A stretch of 39,558 nt of DNA from Oscillospiraceae bacterium (GTDB taxonomy: Bacteria; Bacillota; Clostridia; Oscillospirales; Acutalibacteraceae): assembly GCA_015066405.1 (NCBI GenBank), contig SVOM01000014.1, positions 1 through 39,558 on the forward strand, in the 5' to 3' direction. Both the position numbers and the translations under genes were made by a program. Shown here one piece after another: positions 15,178 through 23,683 of the stretch. Each line of letters begins with the position of its first letter. Positions within the stretch are counted from its first letter, which is position 1. Below the pieces are notes generated by a model that had not been told where the DNA came from, did no database searches, and worked only from the letters and a program-made list of their open reading frames with translations.

Positions 15178-15205
15178 GGTTTTGCACCCTTTTGGGTGCA
15201 AAACC
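15178..15205 (+). terminator. Perfect 12-bp hairpin between capsid and portal genes
   Basis: GGTTTTGCACCC (15178-15189) pairs perfectly with 15194-15205 around a TTTT loop. No T tail follows on the plus strand, so it is more likely an RNA-stabilising or partial terminator structure that keeps capsid mRNA more abundant than portal mRNA. Confidence 0.5.
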
Positions 15206-15228
15206 CATCAGAAAGCAGGGAGGAAAAT

Positions 15229-16854
15229 ATGAATTACAGTCCGACACAAATTTTTAGCGAATATCAAAAGGGTGTCGAATTTAAAAGCAGTATTGGCAGT
15301 AGAGGCCTATACGAGCAAAACAAAATAAACGAGCGTTTTTATGTCGGCGACCAGTGGTATGGTGCGAAGTGCTCTAATGAGCGTCCGCTTGTGCGCCACA
15401 ATATAATTAAGCGAATAGGCGACTATAAAATGTCGGTGCTTTTATCAGGTCCTATTAGTATTTCCTATTCTGCCGAGGGTGTGCCCGAAACTTTGGGGGT
15501 ACGAGATAAGGTTACCGAATACCGCAAGACACTATCAAGCGGTAAAAGTATTTCGGCCGCACAGTTACCCGATAACGAAGAAGTGTCGCTTGTTATGTCG
15601 GCACTTAACGATTATCAAAAGGTAACGGCTGAACGCTTAAAGCTCGGTATTCTTGCCGAAAAAACGCTCAAAAACGCTTATATTGGCGGCACAGGTATAA
15701 TTTATACCTATTGGGACCCGAGCGTTTCTACGGGGCTTTATGCCGATGATACCAAAACAGTTGCCATAAAGGGCGATATCGTGTCCGAAGCGCTACAAAT
15801 AGAAAATGTTTATTTTGGCGACCCGTACACCGAGGACATACAAAAACAGCCCTATATTATTATTGCAACCAAAAAAAGCGCGGATGAGATTTACAGAGAA
15901 GCATTGCGCTACTCGAAAACAACGCAGTTTGATGTAAATGAGTTTAGCCCTGAGGAAAAAATCACGGTGCTTACCCGCCTTTGGAAAGAGTACGATGAAA
16001 AGGGAAATTATAAAATTTATGCCTGTCGCGTTACCGAAAAGGCGGTTATCAGAGAAAAATGGGATATCGGTATCAGACTTTATCCGCTTGCAAAATTTTG
16101 CTGGGAAACAAGGCACAACAGTGCTTATGGCGATAGCGAGGTAACCTATTTAATACCCAACCAAATTGCAATAAACCGTATGATAACCTCGGGCGTGTGG
16201 TCGGCAATGACCACGGGTATGCCAACGATGGTTGTAAACGGCGATATAATCGATGGCGAGATTACCAATGACCCCGGTCAAATAGTTAAAATCTACGGCA
16301 CAAGCGATGATGTTGCAAATGCCATACGATATGTATCTCCACCCGATAATACGGGTAATTTTTTGGGAGTTGTAGAGCCGCTTATAAACGATACCTTGGC
16401 GCAAAACGGCGCCAATGCCGCAGCCCTCGGAGATGTTAACCCCGACAATACTTCAGCTATAATTCAGTTGCGTAATGCCGCCAAATTACCGCTTGCTATG
16501 CTTGAAACGAGATACTTTGCCTTTCTTGAAGAGGTATCGCGTATTTGGGCAGAATTTTGGGTTATGCAGTACGGACATCGCCGTATAAAAATAAATGACC
16601 AAAACGGCGTGTGGTATCTCGATTTTGATGGCCAAAGATATAGAGATTTAATAATAAGTGCCGTTGCTGAGATTTCTTCGGGTGCATCCTTTAGTGATGA
16701 AACCAGCGTTAGCGTATTAGATAATTTGCTTAGCAAGGGTGCCATAACACCGCTTCAGTATATCAAGCGGCTACCCAAAGGTATGATACCTAATATAAGT
16801 GAGCTTATTAAGGAAATGGAGGTATCACATGTTGACAGTAAAGGAAATTTATAA
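15229..16854 (+). CDS. Phage portal protein
   Basis: 541 residues from ATG 15229, with GGGAGG upstream; an earlier in-frame GTG (15196) lies inside the hairpin and is rejected. Portal signatures are NERFYVGDQWYGA, RPLVRHNIIKRIGDYKMSVL and a central stem/wing region, ending with LLSKGAITPLQYIKRLPKGM, the typical conserved C-terminal region of SPP1/P22-like portals. It forms the dodecameric DNA gate of the head. Its location after the capsid gene differs from the usual terminase-portal-capsid order. Its 3' end overlaps the next gene by 26 bases. Confidence 0.85.
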   Translation: MNYSPTQIFSEYQKGVEFKSSIGSRGLYEQNKINERFYVGDQWYGAKCSNERPLVRHNIIKRIGDYKMSVLLSGPISISYSAEGVPETLGVRDKVTEYRKTLSSGKSISAAQLPDNEEVSLVMSALNDYQKVTAERLKLGILAEKTLKNAYIGGTGIIYTYWDPSVSTGLYADDTKTVAIKGDIVSEALQIENVYFGDPYTEDIQKQPYIIIATKKSADEIYREALRYSKTTQFDVNEFSPEEKITVLTRLWKEYDEKGNYKIYACRVTEKAVIREKWDIGIRLYPLAKFCWETRHNSAYGDSEVTYLIPNQIAINRMITSGVWSAMTTGMPTMVVNGDIIDGEITNDPGQIVKIYGTSDDVANAIRYVSPPDNTGNFLGVVEPLINDTLAQNGANAAALGDVNPDNTSAIIQLRNAAKLPLAMLETRYFAFLEEVSRIWAEFWVMQYGHRRIKINDQNGVWYLDFDGQRYRDLIISAVAEISSGASFSDETSVSVLDNLLSKGAITPLQYIKRLPKGMIPNISELIKEMEVSHVDSKGNL

Positions 16855-17173
16855 CGATACCGTAACACTTCTCGCAATTAATGATTATGGCGAGAGTTTT
16901 AGCAGCTCCAATGGCTTTGAAAAAGATTTTTTATGCTGTTTAAACAAGGTTATTCTTGATTTGAGCGATAAAGCGTCCAATATAAAATCATTAAGAGAAA
17001 ATATCAATTTACCTATATCGGCAAAGCAAGCACTTTGTAACGGTACGGCTATGTGGCTGGCACTGATACTGGGGGACAGCACAAAGCAAAACTTTTTTGT
17101 TAAATCCTATAATTCAATGCGGACCCGTTATAAGTCGACCACCGACAAGGTAGTCGATAAAATGCCGCGATAG
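16829..17173 (+). CDS. Putative head-tail connector protein
   Basis: 114 residues from ATG 16829 (GGAGG eight bases before), overlapping the portal 3' end. The sequence is helical: LTVKEIYNDTVTLLAINDYG at the start, a central ISAKQALCNGTAMWLALILG and a basic C-terminus. Position directly after the portal and the small helical composition fit an adaptor/connector (gp6- or gp15-like) that binds the portal and continues the DNA channel. No specific family motif is recognised. Confidence 0.5.
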   Translation: MLTVKEIYNDTVTLLAINDYGESFSSSNGFEKDFLCCLNKVILDLSDKASNIKSLRENINLPISAKQALCNGTAMWLALILGDSTKQNFFVKSYNSMRTRYKSTTDKVVDKMPR

Positions 17174-17186
17174 AGGGGGAAAACGT

Positions 17187-19205
17187 ATGATATATCCTAA
17201 ACTTGAAATAAAAAAAGAAAAAAAGTTTGCGGTTGATGATTTCTCATGCGGCACCAATAAAACACGGGAAAACGCAGCTATTTATGATAGTGAAAATATG
17301 ATATATTCGGCGGGCGGCCTAAAAAACCGCCCATCTACCGAACTTACAGAGGAAAAACCTTTTTATGAGGAAAATCCGCTTTGTAAAAATGAGGCACAGC
17401 TTTGTCAAGCCACTATCTTTCTTGATGGCGAATATTACAAGGTGGCGGTATTTTCAAGCGAGGAAAAGGATATGCGGATGCTTTACCATTTCCATTTGTT
17501 AAGTGAGAGGGGCAAAGCCATAAAAATAGCATCGCTTGAGTTTGCCCATACCTCTAACGATGCATATCTCCGCCCTGAATCTATAACCGTGTTTTCGGCG
17601 GTGCGAAATTTAGGCTGCGGCGTTTATGCGTATGTCAGTGTGTATAATCAGCTTGCTGAAAATCGCGAGGATGCGTATGCGCTACAGGTATATGAGCTCA
17701 GCACCGATATGAACAACTGGATAGCCCTTGGCAAGCAGGATATGTATATACCAAAATACTATGTAAACGGCAGAGGAATTTTCCACGATGACACGACTTT
17801 AAAACTGCCGGAACCTGAATACAAAGAGCCAATAAATATGCTTAACAATTCCTTCCAGTGTACATATACATCAGATGGATTGTCTACAAGGTTTTATTTG
17901 CCTGAAAATATTATCGAGGATGGAAAATTGGAACGCTTTAACTGTAAGGTATATTTAGACGATGGCGAGATGCTCGATTTTGAATTAAGACCCGAAGCCA
18001 ACAACTCAAAGCCTATTATATATAACGGCGAGCAAATTTTCATAACCTTTATACCATCAATGGGGTATTTAAGTTTTGTCAACTATGTACCTCCGCATGT
18101 AAGGGGAAAAGAAAATAATATTGTGATTACCGTAACCATTAAAAAACCTGAAAATGATATAAAGCTTGCATCGGTTAATAAGAGTATATGGTTTTCTTCA
18201 AGAGAATCGGGTGCTTATTTGTGCCTTGCAGGCAATAAATATAATCCTTCGCAAATATGTGTGAGTGCAAAGGATAACCCATTTTATTTTCCTGAAGAAA
18301 ACTGCTATTTGGTTGGCGACCCTTCGCAAAAAATAACTGCACTTGCAAGGCAAAATAAGGCACTTGTAATTTTCAAGGAAAAGGAGATATATTGTGCAGA
18401 TTGTGCATCGAATAAATTTGCCGTTACACATCTACATGCCAATATCGGCTGCGATTTACCTGAAACAGTGGCTCTTTGCGAAAACCGTTTGGTTTGGGCA
18501 AACAGTGATAATAAGGTATATACCCTTAATGCCCTTAGTGATTACGGTGCAGTGTCAGTATACGGAATGTCCCGCGCAATAGAGGAGGAATTGGCCGAAG
18601 AAGATTTTTCTTTTGCCACATCGTGCTACTGCAATAGGCAGTATTTCTTGTTTCTTAAAAATAGGGCGTATGTGCTTGATTTATCGGGAGCCATACTCCA
18701 AAGTAACCGTGAGTTTGTAACTGCGGCGGCGTGGTTTAGGTGGTCGTTTTCGGAAGATATATCTATAAAGGCTGCTTATGCTGCAAATAACAGTGTCAAT
18801 TTAATTTGCAGTGTGGTAGGTAATAACTCTTATTATATGGCACGGCTTAAAGGTACTGATGGTACCGATACTTTCTTTGATGCCTTGCTGAATATTCAAA
18901 AAAAGGTTGTTGAAAGCAGCCTCACAACAGGGCTTTTTTATGATGATAACTATTACGATAAAAAGATATTCACAAAATTCTTTGCAAATATTTTTGCCGA
19001 GCGTGATGTCTTTGTCGACTTTGTTAACGAAATGGGTGATAGTGTAAAAAACACCGTCATAAATATTAAATATAACGGCAAAAAAACACTTTCCGCCTAT
19101 AGAGTTCTACCGCTTGTGCGGTGCCTCGGTATCGCGGTAAAGCTTAGGGCACACGGCAACATAAAACTAAATAAGCTAACCTTTGTTTACAAGGAAACTG
19201 TGTAG
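17187..19205 (+). CDS. Phage DNA-stabilization/tail-hub-like beta protein
   Basis: 672 residues, AGAGGGGG before the ATG. The N-terminus FSCGTNKTRENAAIYDSENM, followed by AGGLKNRPS, resembles the opening of tail tubular protein B and P22 gp10-like proteins. Repeated beta-rich blades follow: SVNKSIWFSSRESGAYLCLA, then FYFPEENCYLVGDPSQKITA, then RQNKALVIFKEKEIYCAD, a pattern seen in the propeller of packaged-DNA stabilization proteins. It would plug the portal after packaging and form the short tail. This is the strongest pointer to a podovirus-like particle. Family assignment is by pattern only. Confidence 0.55.
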   Translation: MIYPKLEIKKEKKFAVDDFSCGTNKTRENAAIYDSENMIYSAGGLKNRPSTELTEEKPFYEENPLCKNEAQLCQATIFLDGEYYKVAVFSSEEKDMRMLYHFHLLSERGKAIKIASLEFAHTSNDAYLRPESITVFSAVRNLGCGVYAYVSVYNQLAENREDAYALQVYELSTDMNNWIALGKQDMYIPKYYVNGRGIFHDDTTLKLPEPEYKEPINMLNNSFQCTYTSDGLSTRFYLPENIIEDGKLERFNCKVYLDDGEMLDFELRPEANNSKPIIYNGEQIFITFIPSMGYLSFVNYVPPHVRGKENNIVITVTIKKPENDIKLASVNKSIWFSSRESGAYLCLAGNKYNPSQICVSAKDNPFYFPEENCYLVGDPSQKITALARQNKALVIFKEKEIYCADCASNKFAVTHLHANIGCDLPETVALCENRLVWANSDNKVYTLNALSDYGAVSVYGMSRAIEEELAEEDFSFATSCYCNRQYFLFLKNRAYVLDLSGAILQSNREFVTAAAWFRWSFSEDISIKAAYAANNSVNLICSVVGNNSYYMARLKGTDGTDTFFDALLNIQKKVVESSLTTGLFYDDNYYDKKIFTKFFANIFAERDVFVDFVNEMGDSVKNTVINIKYNGKKTLSAYRVLPLVRCLGIAVKLRAHGNIKLNKLTFVYKETV

Positions 19206-19221
19206 CTTAGAAAGGGACAAC

Positions 19222-20391
19222 ATGAGAAAAATATTTATATTTGTGCTAATTCTTTGCATTTTGCTAACAGGATGTCAAAGTAAAACCGAAACCCCAAAGG
19301 AAACAGAAAAACCTCAAAAAACCGAAGAGCTTATCGGCGTTTGGCTGACCTTTAGCGAACTTGGTAACCTTGCCGAAAAAGACTTTGAGCAAGAGTTTGC
19401 CTTATGTGTGCAAAAATGCAAGGATATGGGCATCAATAATGTTTTTGTTCATGTGCGTCCCTTTTGCGATGCGCTATATAACAGTAATATTTTTCCTAAA
19501 AGTAAATATGCAAGCGGGTACGATGGCGATGCACTTTTATATATGATAAATACCGCACACAAATTTGGTATTAAGGTGCATGCGTGGATAAATCCGTATA
19601 GGGTATCTACTGCGAGTAATGATGTTAATACCTTGCCCGACAAAAGCCCCGCAAAGCAGTGGCTTACCGATGATAACACCGCTAACGATAAAAATGTTTG
19701 CATAACCGAAAGCGGCATATATCTAAACCCGTCCGAAAGCGATGTTAAAAAACTGATACTTAGCGGCGTAAGAGAGATTATCGAGAACTATGCGGTTGAC
19801 GGTATACATTTGGATGATTATTTTTATCCTACATCCGATATAGAGTTTGATAAAATTTCGTATGAGGAATATGCATCTGCCGCAATTACACCACTCGATT
19901 TGGGCGACTGGCGGCGGCAAAATGTAAACGCGCTTATACATACCCTTTACTGCGCTGTAAAGGCATACAATAAAAATATAATGTTTGGTGTAAGCCCTGC
20001 GGCCGATATTGATAGGTGCTATAATGAGTTGTTTGCCGATGTTGAGGGCTGGGCGCACGGCGGCTATGTTGATTATATTATGCCGCAGCTGTATTTTGGG
20101 TTTGAATATCCAAAGTCGGAGTTTTGCTTTGATAAATTATTGCCCGTTTGGCAAGCAATGCTTGAAGATACAAATGCGGCACTTTATGTTGGTCTTGCAA
20201 ACTATAAAATCGGCACTCAAAACGAGCCCGATAAGGCAGAGTGGAACGAGAAAAACGACATTATCGCTCGGCAAATAGCACTGCTTCGCGAAACTAAAAC
20301 CGATGGCTTTGTGTTTTTCTCGTATTCCTCGCTTTTTAGTGAGAATAAATTAAATGCCGAGCAAACGCAAAAAATCAAGGAGATAATTTAA
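19222..20391 (+). CDS. GHL10/DUF187-family glycosidase-like lipoprotein
   Basis: 389 residues from ATG 19222 (AGAAAGGGAC upstream). A lipoprotein signal peptide ends in the lipobox LLTGC with Cys18, followed by a Lys/Glu/Thr/Pro linker. The catalytic domain has GHL10 family marks: IGVWLTFSELG, NNVFVHVRPFCDALYNS, KVHAWINPYRVST and VDGIHLDDYFYPT, with acidic residues typical of a TIM-barrel hydrolase. Relatives such as YngK and DigH act on peptidoglycan or surface glycans. A membrane-anchored lipoprotein inside a head-lysis operon is unusual; it may weaken the wall before lysis or be a cargo gene. Confidence 0.8.
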   Translation: MRKIFIFVLILCILLTGCQSKTETPKETEKPQKTEELIGVWLTFSELGNLAEKDFEQEFALCVQKCKDMGINNVFVHVRPFCDALYNSNIFPKSKYASGYDGDALLYMINTAHKFGIKVHAWINPYRVSTASNDVNTLPDKSPAKQWLTDDNTANDKNVCITESGIYLNPSESDVKKLILSGVREIIENYAVDGIHLDDYFYPTSDIEFDKISYEEYASAAITPLDLGDWRRQNVNALIHTLYCAVKAYNKNIMFGVSPAADIDRCYNELFADVEGWAHGGYVDYIMPQLYFGFEYPKSEFCFDKLLPVWQAMLEDTNAALYVGLANYKIGTQNEPDKAEWNEKNDIIARQIALLRETKTDGFVFFSYSSLFSENKLNAEQTQKIKEII

Positions 20392-20393
20392 AA

Positions 20394-20675
20394 ATGAACG
20401 ATGGGATAGTTTCCGCATTGGTGGCGCTTGTGGGAACGATGATAGGAACTTTCGGCGGTATAGTAACCTCGGGCAAGCTTACCAATTATCGCATAGAACA
20501 ACTCGAAAAAAAGGTGGATGCCCACAATGGTTTTGCGCTGAAAATCCCTATACTTGAAGAGCGCCTCAAAGCAATGCAAAATAAAATAAATGAAATTGAA
20601 GAAAGGAGCATTATCCATGAAAATTTCAAAATGGACAATAGTAAGAACCATTATGATAATTTTGGTGATTGTTAA
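20394..20675 (+). CDS. Accessory lysis protein (XhlA-like, N-terminal membrane helix and coiled coil)
   Basis: 93 residues; AAGGAG lies in the end of the preceding gene. One N-terminal membrane helix (VSALVALVGTMIGTFGGIVT) is followed by a coiled coil (YRIEQLEKKVDAHNGFALK, EERLKAMQNKINEIEE). Small proteins of this form directly precede holins in many Firmicutes phages and assist lysis. The last 20 residues overlap the holin gene in another frame and are polar. Confidence 0.7.
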   Translation: MNDGIVSALVALVGTMIGTFGGIVTSGKLTNYRIEQLEKKVDAHNGFALKIPILEERLKAMQNKINEIEERSIIHENFKMDNSKNHYDNFGDC

Positions 20676-20877
20676 TATGCTGCTAAAAGCATTTGGAATA
20701 AACACAATAAACGTAAATGAAAATGTAGTTTTAGGTGTGGTTGAAGCACTTGTTGAAATCGGCGCCGTTGTTTGTGCTTGGTGGTATAACAATTCTTTTA
20801 CCGAAAAGGCACGAAAGGCCGATTTGTTCTTTAAAGCTTTAAAGGAGAGTGATTCGGATGTTCAAACTGGCGCTTAA
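20617..20877 (+). CDS. Phage holin, SPP1-family-like
   Basis: 86 residues from ATG 20617, with GAAAGGAGC upstream. Two membrane helices (IVRTIMIILVIVNMLLKAFG and VLGVVEALVEIGAVVCAWWY) are followed by a polar tail NNSFTEKARKADLFFKALKE. The AWWYNNSFT-type end of the second helix is characteristic of SPP1/phi-LC3-like holins. It would permeabilise the membrane and release or activate the amidase encoded next. It overlaps the upstream and downstream genes. Confidence 0.8.
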   Translation: MKISKWTIVRTIMIILVIVNMLLKAFGINTINVNENVVLGVVEALVEIGAVVCAWWYNNSFTEKARKADLFFKALKESDSDVQTGA

Positions 20878-21571
20878 TGCAGGGCATTATATAAATGAAC
20901 CCGGCAAGCGAGTTTTAAAAACGCTTGACAGCAAGCAAACAAGGGAATGGACACTCAACGACCGCATTTGCGATAAGGTCGAGAAAAAATTGGCCGCGTA
21001 TGATGGACTTTCCCTTATTCGCATTGATGATACAACCGGTAAAACCAATGTATCGCTTGCTAACCGCGCAAAAAAGGCCAACGATTTTGGCGCAGATATT
21101 TATATTTCGGTGCATCATAACGCAGGTATAAACGGCGGCAAGGGCGGCGGAATTTCGGCTTATGTATACACAAAGGTTGATGCGTATACCAAAAATATGC
21201 AAAAGCTGCTTTATGATAAGCTTATAGCCAAAACGGGACTTAAAGGTAACCGAGCTTCACCACTTGAGAGCGCAAATTTTGCGGAGCTGCGATTAACTCG
21301 TATGCCTGCAGTACTGCTTGAATGTGGCTTTATGGATTCGGTAACCGATGTCCCCATTATTTTAAGCGAAGATTTTGCCGAAAAATGTGCAGTCGCCATT
21401 ACCGAAGCAGTTGTAGAGCTCGGCAAGCTTAAGCTTAAAGAAGCACCCAAAAAAGAAACAATTTACAGGGTGCAGGTTGGAGCATATAAAGTAAAAGCAA
21501 ATGCTGAAGAGACTGCTAAAAAATTAAAAGCGGCGGGCTTTGATGCCATAATAAAAACCGAAACTATATAA
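20858..21571 (+). CDS. N-acetylmuramoyl-L-alanine amidase (Amidase_3) with SPOR domain, phage endolysin
   Basis: 237 residues from ATG 20858; the AAGGAG at 20841 is placed better for it than for the GTG at 20849. The Amidase_3 fold begins KLALNAGHY (zinc-ligand His) with a second motif YISVHHNAG and the catalytic Glu in AVLLECGFMD. A C-terminal SPOR domain (YRVQVGAYKVKANAEETAKK, about 203-237) binds denuded glycan strands. It cleaves the amide bond between MurNAc and L-Ala during lysis. It overlaps the holin gene and ends 1 base before a perfect-palindrome terminator. Confidence 0.9.
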   Translation: MFKLALNAGHYINEPGKRVLKTLDSKQTREWTLNDRICDKVEKKLAAYDGLSLIRIDDTTGKTNVSLANRAKKANDFGADIYISVHHNAGINGGKGGGISAYVYTKVDAYTKNMQKLLYDKLIAKTGLKGNRASPLESANFAELRLTRMPAVLLECGFMDSVTDVPIILSEDFAEKCAVAITEAVVELGKLKLKEAPKKETIYRVQVGAYKVKANAEETAKKLKAAGFDAIIKTETI

Positions 21572-21572
21572 C

Positions 21573-21606
21573 AAAAAACCATTCATCACGTGATGAATGG
21601 TTTTTT
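21573..21606. terminator. Perfect 34-bp palindromic bidirectional terminator
   Basis: AAAAAACCATTCATCAC and its exact reverse complement meet without spacer. A/T ends give a T run on both strands. It ends the phage lysis operon (plus) and ung (minus), whose stop codon lies directly next to it. Confidence 0.85.
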
Positions 21607-22275
21607 CTATAATTGCCAATTAATGGGTGTAAATCCTGCTTTTTCAAGCAGCTCGTTTGTTTTGGAAAAATGCTTGCAACCGAAAAATCCGCCGTAAGCC
21701 GAAAGGGGACTCGGATGCACCGTTGTCAGCTTCCTGTGTATCGGATTAGTTATAATTTTTGCTTTTTGTATCGCATTATTGCCCCATAGCAAAAATACAA
21801 TAGGTTCATTTTTACGATTCAGCTCCGCTATTATGCGGTCGGTAACCTTTTCCCAACCCGAAGCCTTATGGCTGTTGGGGGATGCGGCACGTACGGTTAA
21901 AACGTTATTAAGCAGTAGCACGCCCTGTTTTGCCCAAGCAGTCAGCTCGCCAAAATGGGCGGGCTCGGTAATATGTAAATCACTTTCAATCTCCTTAAAA
22001 ATGTTTTTAAGTGATGGCGGTGGCTCAACACCTTTTTTAACCGAAAAGCAAAGCCCGTGCGCCTGATTCGGCCCGTGATATGGGTCTTGTCCGATAATTA
22101 CAACCTTTGTATCAGCAAAGGAGGTGTATTTAAGGGCGTTAAAAATATCATTCATAGCGGGGTAAATGGTGTGATTTTTATATTCGTTTTTTAAAAATTC
22201 ACGAAGGTCTAAATAATATGGCTTTTGCCACTCATCCGCTAAAATTTCATCCCAGTCGTTTCCGATTTTTACCAT
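21607..22275 (-). CDS. ung: Uracil-DNA glycosylase, family 1
   Basis: 222 residues. The water-activating loop GQDPYHGPNQAHGLCFSV carries catalytic Asp and the uracil-pocket Tyr. VFLLWGNNAI and HPSPLSAYGGFFGCKHFSK (the Leu-intercalation loop and catalytic His) are exact family signatures. It removes uracil from DNA to start base-excision repair. The start ATG at 22275 is preceded by AGGAGATAATT. It stands alone, convergent with the phage module. Confidence 0.97.
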   Translation of the reverse strand: MVKIGNDWDEILADEWQKPYYLDLREFLKNEYKNHTIYPAMNDIFNALKYTSFADTKVVIIGQDPYHGPNQAHGLCFSVKKGVEPPPSLKNIFKEIESDLHITEPAHFGELTAWAKQGVLLLNNVLTVRAASPNSHKASGWEKVTDRIIAELNRKNEPIVFLLWGNNAIQKAKIITNPIHRKLTTVHPSPLSAYGGFFGCKHFSKTNELLEKAGFTPINWQL

Positions 22276-22347
22276 AATTATCTCCTAATGCTTTTACTGA
22301 TATTATATAAAATATGATGAGTAAAGTCAAATTCAATGTGAGGTTTG

Positions 22348-22376
22348 TTGAAATTACACTGCTTTTGTGGTAAAAT
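22348..22376 (+). promoter_or_regulatory. Promoter of the CapA-like lipoprotein gene
   Basis: TTGAAA (22348-22353), a 17-base spacer and TAAAAT (22371-22376), followed by AAAGGAA before the start. It is a plausible sigma-A type promoter with a short leader. Confidence 0.5.
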
Positions 22377-22403
22377 GTGCTTAATAATTACTGAAAGGAA
22401 CGT

Positions 22404-23672
22404 GTGAATATAAATATGAAAAGGTTGTTTGCGTTTTTCTTATGTGTGCTTTTGGTTTTGGCGTCATTAACGGCGTGTTCTAACAAAAAAACCGACAATA
22501 ACCCACCAAATGATGAAGGAGTAAAAGAGCAAATCGTAGAAGATACCAAGATAAGTTTTTATGCTTGTCCCGACAATCTGCTTCACCCATCACTTTATTA
22601 CGATGCAATAGAAAATGCTGCCGAGAAAAATGGAATGCAGGCAGATTATTCTGATTTGCATAATGCGAATTATGATTTTTTCCCATTTTACGAGCAGATT
22701 AAGGATGATATAAAAAATGCTGATATTGCCTACATAAATCAAGAATCAATGATTGGCGGTACGCACCGCGATATTCAAGCCTTTCCACTTTTTAATAGTC
22801 CGTCTGCTATGGGGAATACGTTGGCCGAATTAGGATTTGACGTTGTGAACATAGCGCACAATCATATGCTCGACTGCGGAATAAAAGGTATGGAATTTTC
22901 AAAGCAGTTATTTGATTCCCTAAATGTTAAACTTTTGGGATATTACCCTAACAAAGCATCTACTGACGATATTATGATAATCGAGAGGAAGGGTATAAAG
23001 GTTGCTTTTTTAACTTATACATACAGTACAAACGGCATAAGCAAACCCAATAGCAGTGAATTTGTTATACCATACTTTGAAGAAGAACTTATGGAAAAAC
23101 AAATTAAAATTGCTAAAGAAAAGGCGGATTTTATAATCGTTTCTTGCCATTGGGGAGATGAGTATTCCTTTAATCTAAATAGTATGCAAAAAAAATACGC
23201 AAAGTTTTTAAACGAAGCGGAAGTTGACGTGATCTTAGGTATGCACCCACATTGTATACAACCTGTCGAGTGGCTAACAAATGAAAACGGCTATAAAACC
23301 TTGGCGGTTTATTCGTTAGGCACAATGGTTTCGGGTATACGAAAGGGCGCCAGCGCCTTGGCGGGAATTTTGAGCTTGGATATTGTAAAGGACGGCAAAA
23401 CGGGTGATGTGTATATAGAAAAACCACAATTTTTGCCAACGGTCGCCCATTATGTATGGGGTGGTAATTATGTTGCGAGCAATGATACAGCATCACGAAA
23501 CTTTGAAATATACTATTTAAATGACTACACCGAAGCTTTAGCCCAAAAGCACGCAATAGTGCGAACCGAAAAAAGAGAAGGCAAAACCACACTTATCGGC
23601 GGAGGATTTACGGTAGAAAATCTACAAAAAACAGTTGAAAAATACATCCCGGAAGAATTTTTACCAGAATAA
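22404..23672 (+). CDS. CapA/PgsA-family lipoprotein (metallophosphatase-like)
   Basis: 422 residues from GTG 22404, five bases after AAAGG; an in-frame ATG at 22416 is the alternative. The signal peptide ends in lipobox LTAC. The rest matches the capsule-synthesis CapA fold, a calcineurin-like metallophosphatase relative: ADIAYINQESMIGG, FDVVNIAHNHMLDCGIKG, ADFIIVSCHWGDEY and VDVILGMHPHCIQPVEW, with the characteristic His residues. Family members act in poly-gamma-glutamate or capsule assembly. No pgsB/C partners are next to it, so its substrate in this organism is unclear. Confidence 0.85.
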   Translation: MNINMKRLFAFFLCVLLVLASLTACSNKKTDNNPPNDEGVKEQIVEDTKISFYACPDNLLHPSLYYDAIENAAEKNGMQADYSDLHNANYDFFPFYEQIKDDIKNADIAYINQESMIGGTHRDIQAFPLFNSPSAMGNTLAELGFDVVNIAHNHMLDCGIKGMEFSKQLFDSLNVKLLGYYPNKASTDDIMIIERKGIKVAFLTYTYSTNGISKPNSSEFVIPYFEEELMEKQIKIAKEKADFIIVSCHWGDEYSFNLNSMQKKYAKFLNEAEVDVILGMHPHCIQPVEWLTNENGYKTLAVYSLGTMVSGIRKGASALAGILSLDIVKDGKTGDVYIEKPQFLPTVAHYVWGGNYVASNDTASRNFEIYYLNDYTEALAQKHAIVRTEKREGKTTLIGGGFTVENLQKTVEKYIPEEFLPE

Positions 23673-23683
23673 CACCTCGTTTG

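Larger units (their letters stand above)
11561..21571 (+). mobile_element. Compact phage packaging-head-lysis module
   Basis: Twelve same-strand genes, many overlapping, run from small terminase to an N-acetylmuramoyl-L-alanine amidase between the housekeeping genes maf and ung. No integrase, repressor, replication, tape-measure or tail-fibre genes are present. All stops in the cluster are TAA or TAG. No flanking direct repeat was found. It is either a decayed podovirus-like prophage or a domesticated particle-forming cluster. Confidence 0.85.

Noticed and set aside
15196-15228. GTG start extending the portal protein by 11 residues
   Set aside because: It lies inside the capsid-portal hairpin without a ribosome site, while ATG 15229 follows GGGAGG.
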